Assembly: GCA_963781105.1 (NCBI GenBank)
Contig: CAWAED010000004.1
Coordinates: 124,001 to 188,000, forward strand
DNA: 64,000 nucleotides
Reading direction: 5' to 3'
DNA from: Palsa-295 sp963781105
GTDB taxonomy: Bacteria; Acidobacteriota; Terriglobia; Acidiferrales; UBA7541
In this document: in pieces, positions 63,301 to 64,000 of the stretch
Position numbering within the stretch: the stretch's first letter is position 1
How the letters are laid out: each line of letters begins with the position of its first letter
Notes under the pieces: model-generated
Seen by the model: only the letters and a program-made list of their open reading frames with translations
Databases searched by the model: none
Told to the model about the DNA's origin: nothing
Program-made: the position numbers and the translations under genes

Positions 63301-64000
63301 TCTCCTGCTCGGCCTGATCCTCGCGGACAGCCCCTTGGAGCTGCGAAACTTCGGAGTCGCTGGGAAACTGTTTTTGCAGCTTGGCCAGCAGCGCCGTACA
63401 CTCGTCATAGCGCCGTGCAGCGAGCAGATTCCGGACCTCCGCGATATCCTTCTGCTTCCGCTCCTCGGACTGCTCCGCATGAGCCGTCTGCAGTAGCTTG
63501 GAAACTTCTTCGTCTGCCGGGAACTCTTCCCCCATCCGCGTAAGGATCGCGATGGACTCTTCGTAGTTCTTTGACGCCAGCAGGTTCCGTGCGTTCGCCA
63601 AACTCTCGTGCTTCCGTTGCTCCGCCTGATCTTCTTCGACGGCTTTCTGAAGCTGGGCAACGTCGGAATCGTCAGAAAACTGTTTCCGTAATTCCGCCAG
63701 TAGCGCATTGCATTCGTCATAACGCCGCATCGCCAGCAGATTCCGGGCTTGCGCGATGCCTTGCTGTCTTTGTTGCTCTGCTTGATCGGCCTGGACGGTT
63801 TTCTGAAGCTCCAGCACTACCAAATCGTTGGGGAATTGCTTTTGCAACTTCGCCAACAGCAGGTTGCATCCGTCATAACCCTGCGCCGCTAAAAGGTTCC
63901 GGACCTCCGCGATATCCTTCTGCTTCCGCTCTTCGGCCTGCTCCGCACGAGCCGCCTGCAGTAGCTTGGAAACTTCTTCGTCTGCCGGGAACTCTTCCCC
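60329..64000 (-). CDS. Giant 52-residue-repeat membrane protein (5' end beyond the window)
   Basis: The frame is open from the window edge at 64000 to the stop at 60329, over 1220 residues, so the N-terminus is missing. From 64000 to about 62818, tandem 52-residue helical units occur, each beginning A-x-A/V-R-N/S-LLA and containing a central F-x-D-x-x-x-L pattern, like TPR relatives. A Pro/Ala/Ser-rich linker, one membrane helix (61710-61785) and another helical region with QQ/AA-rich coils follow, then a C-terminal NTF2-like domain (about 60335-60640). Topology suggests a cytoplasmic N-terminal repeat array and an extracytoplasmic C-terminus. An N-terminal Ser/Thr kinase would suit the PP2C neighbour, but that is speculation. 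The repeat units near 63.9 and 63.4 kb are nearly identical. Confidence 0.75.
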   Translation of the reverse strand, partial: GEEFPADEEVSKLLQAARAEQAEERKQKDIAEVRNLLAAQGYDGCNLLLAKLQKQFPNDLVVLELQKTVQADQAEQQRQQGIAQARNLLAMRRYDECNALLAELRKQFSDDSDVAQLQKAVEEDQAEQRKHESLANARNLLASKNYEESIAILTRMGEEFPADEEVSKLLQTAHAEQSEERKQKDIAEVRNLLAARRYDECTALLAKLQKQFPSDSEVSQLQGAVREDQAEQEKLGTLAKARSLLAKRNYDECIALLSELGKRFPKDGEIPRLLTTARDGLAEQRKSKSLTEARSLLAARRYDESISRLTDLKNEFPDEREISRLLSNAAKEQAEQQKQTKLAEGRSLLAAQRFGEALELLDTLRAAHPKDSAVQKLRALVEREREKQSRSEGLQRELEALKKLVSEKKYPELLARAEPLKVEFPANGDLLRLIDFARNQQAQIESEKRLRATIDAVKAHMREDRFWDAIRAANAALKSFPDHAELVSLREQAEAQDKKQRAREMIEQRIREIKFKINREDFSDAIDLAKETLAITGPNTDLTQLLHSAVVEFQARAKRRQQEQKLQEIRALTESGNVDGAAETLRVAVQAETFDALDPRVSRVAEEIDAAKSTPTVVSPTSAPSAPASFSKEYAFLQGRPLDAEPPAAENAGPTETGTPQASATQPPISSQPAAPMRPPQFKSAPPAPNAPVVFPRTDTASAPVVPATPKNPMGPARVPERMRDIATRTEAAAPPRGFKKTAMLAAIAMGLILGVWATVHLISRHKAEVADVRFAQPTNSRAGTTTNANPPTTPVVPARPVVSPEEAQQRNAIALSDKLVASGDLQGALRALQGADQLNGPLTAEIKNRETTVGESMRNDSLAKLRQQEATLWQRATSEVEKGEFDAAKRDLQKILAAGDGGVRRADAQRYLNDVVPKRQKEESVFRQAQQSSRANDQQGLQRASDLFGQVIAFEGPRKSEAEELQRNVDAKLASLKQQSANRQIAALEAAARSDLQQGNLDSARQYAEQIKQAGGDSAALLKEIDQAQASQARTAQQQREFQQAVQAYNAVGSRDKVGLEKSRSDFVAIVRENGPQAADAQRYLTEISKKVDALNQPPSPPPSVKTEASSVAVDEAAIRDVIQRFILAFEQRSPDGVSQVWPSIPAKTYAGYKRSFEDAIAIRMQMLDETVKINPDRVTATVSARVAQQYTPKGQKTLDRSDLWVFELSKKSGTWTITDVR
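62818..64000 (-). repeat. Tandem 156-bp (52-codon) coding repeats with a 468-bp higher-order repeat
   Basis: At least seven 52-codon units are in tandem. Units three apart are the most alike: the sequence at 63897-64000 matches 63429-63532 at an offset of 468 bases (3 x 156) with only a few differences, suggesting recent three-unit duplication. The array continues past the window end. Confidence 0.8.

Noticed and set aside
62818..64000. CRISPR array, because of regular repeat spacing
   Set aside because: The 156-bp repeats lie inside one long open reading frame and encode similar amino-acid units, so they are protein repeats.

Overview
The window is about 60% GC, densely coded on both strands, and free of recognisable transposons, phage genes or CRISPR arrays. 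It most resembles an Acidobacteriota chromosome (probably Terriglobia-like). The main clues are a duplicated orphan ABC permease with the acidobacterial N-terminal region (52507-55107), a 31-bp dispersed repeat of the kind often mis-annotated as small proteins in this phylum (19-49 and 31641-31671), and many GTG/TTG starts. This placement is inferred from gene content; no rRNA gene is present.

Layout: 0.2-4.7 kb holds hslV-hslU, a fibronectin-type lipoprotein, a membrane protein and a fumarylacetoacetase-family enzyme. 4.9-14.6 kb holds small membrane proteins, a 1.2-kb-residue-scale secreted beta-propeller protein, an acyl-CoA carboxylase carboxyltransferase, a CADD-like diiron protein, rpiA and a secreted propeller-like protein. 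15.0-18.5 kb is a two-gene ABC transporter with an unusual MgtE-N-like/ATPase/AAA-associated fusion and a tandem permease. 18.5-24.4 kb has menG/ubiE, a membrane-TPR protein, then gnd and zwf, each interrupted by a one-base deletion. 24.4-31.6 kb looks like a choline/betaine and one-carbon gene group: APC permease, homocysteine methyltransferase, FAD oxidoreductase, TetR regulator, choline-monooxygenase-like Rieske protein and PurU. 33.9-36.5 kb is an arsenic operon (arsR, arsM, arsC, aquaporin), with arsM and the aquaporin frameshifted. 36.5-44.3 kb is housekeeping: surE, tRNA-Pro, a MerR regulator, der, dinG and queD/queE/queC. 44.3-48.3 kb encodes a TPR protein and a PilZ/coiled-coil giant. 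48.3-52.2 kb holds a frameshifted small gene, a frameshifted ATP-dependent ligase, an intact LigD-type polymerase and a frameshifted PLP decarboxylase. The right end carries the duplicated permease, a DegT aminotransferase, an ABC permease remnant, a flavin-binding protein, a PP2C phosphatase, a beta-barrel outer-membrane protein and the 3' part of a large 52-residue-repeat membrane protein that runs off the window.

Two themes stand out. First, at least nine single-base indels interrupt otherwise well-conserved genes in three clusters (22.6-23.3, 35.2-35.8, 48.4-51.1 kb), while very long genes elsewhere are intact; this is either assembly error or real local decay, and one site (gnd) falls exactly on a heptamer that could support -1 frameshifting. 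Second, the best candidates for unusual biology are the MgtE-N/ABC fusion transporter, the CADD-like presumptive p-aminobenzoate synthase, and the 52-residue tandem-repeat protein next to a PP2C phosphatase.
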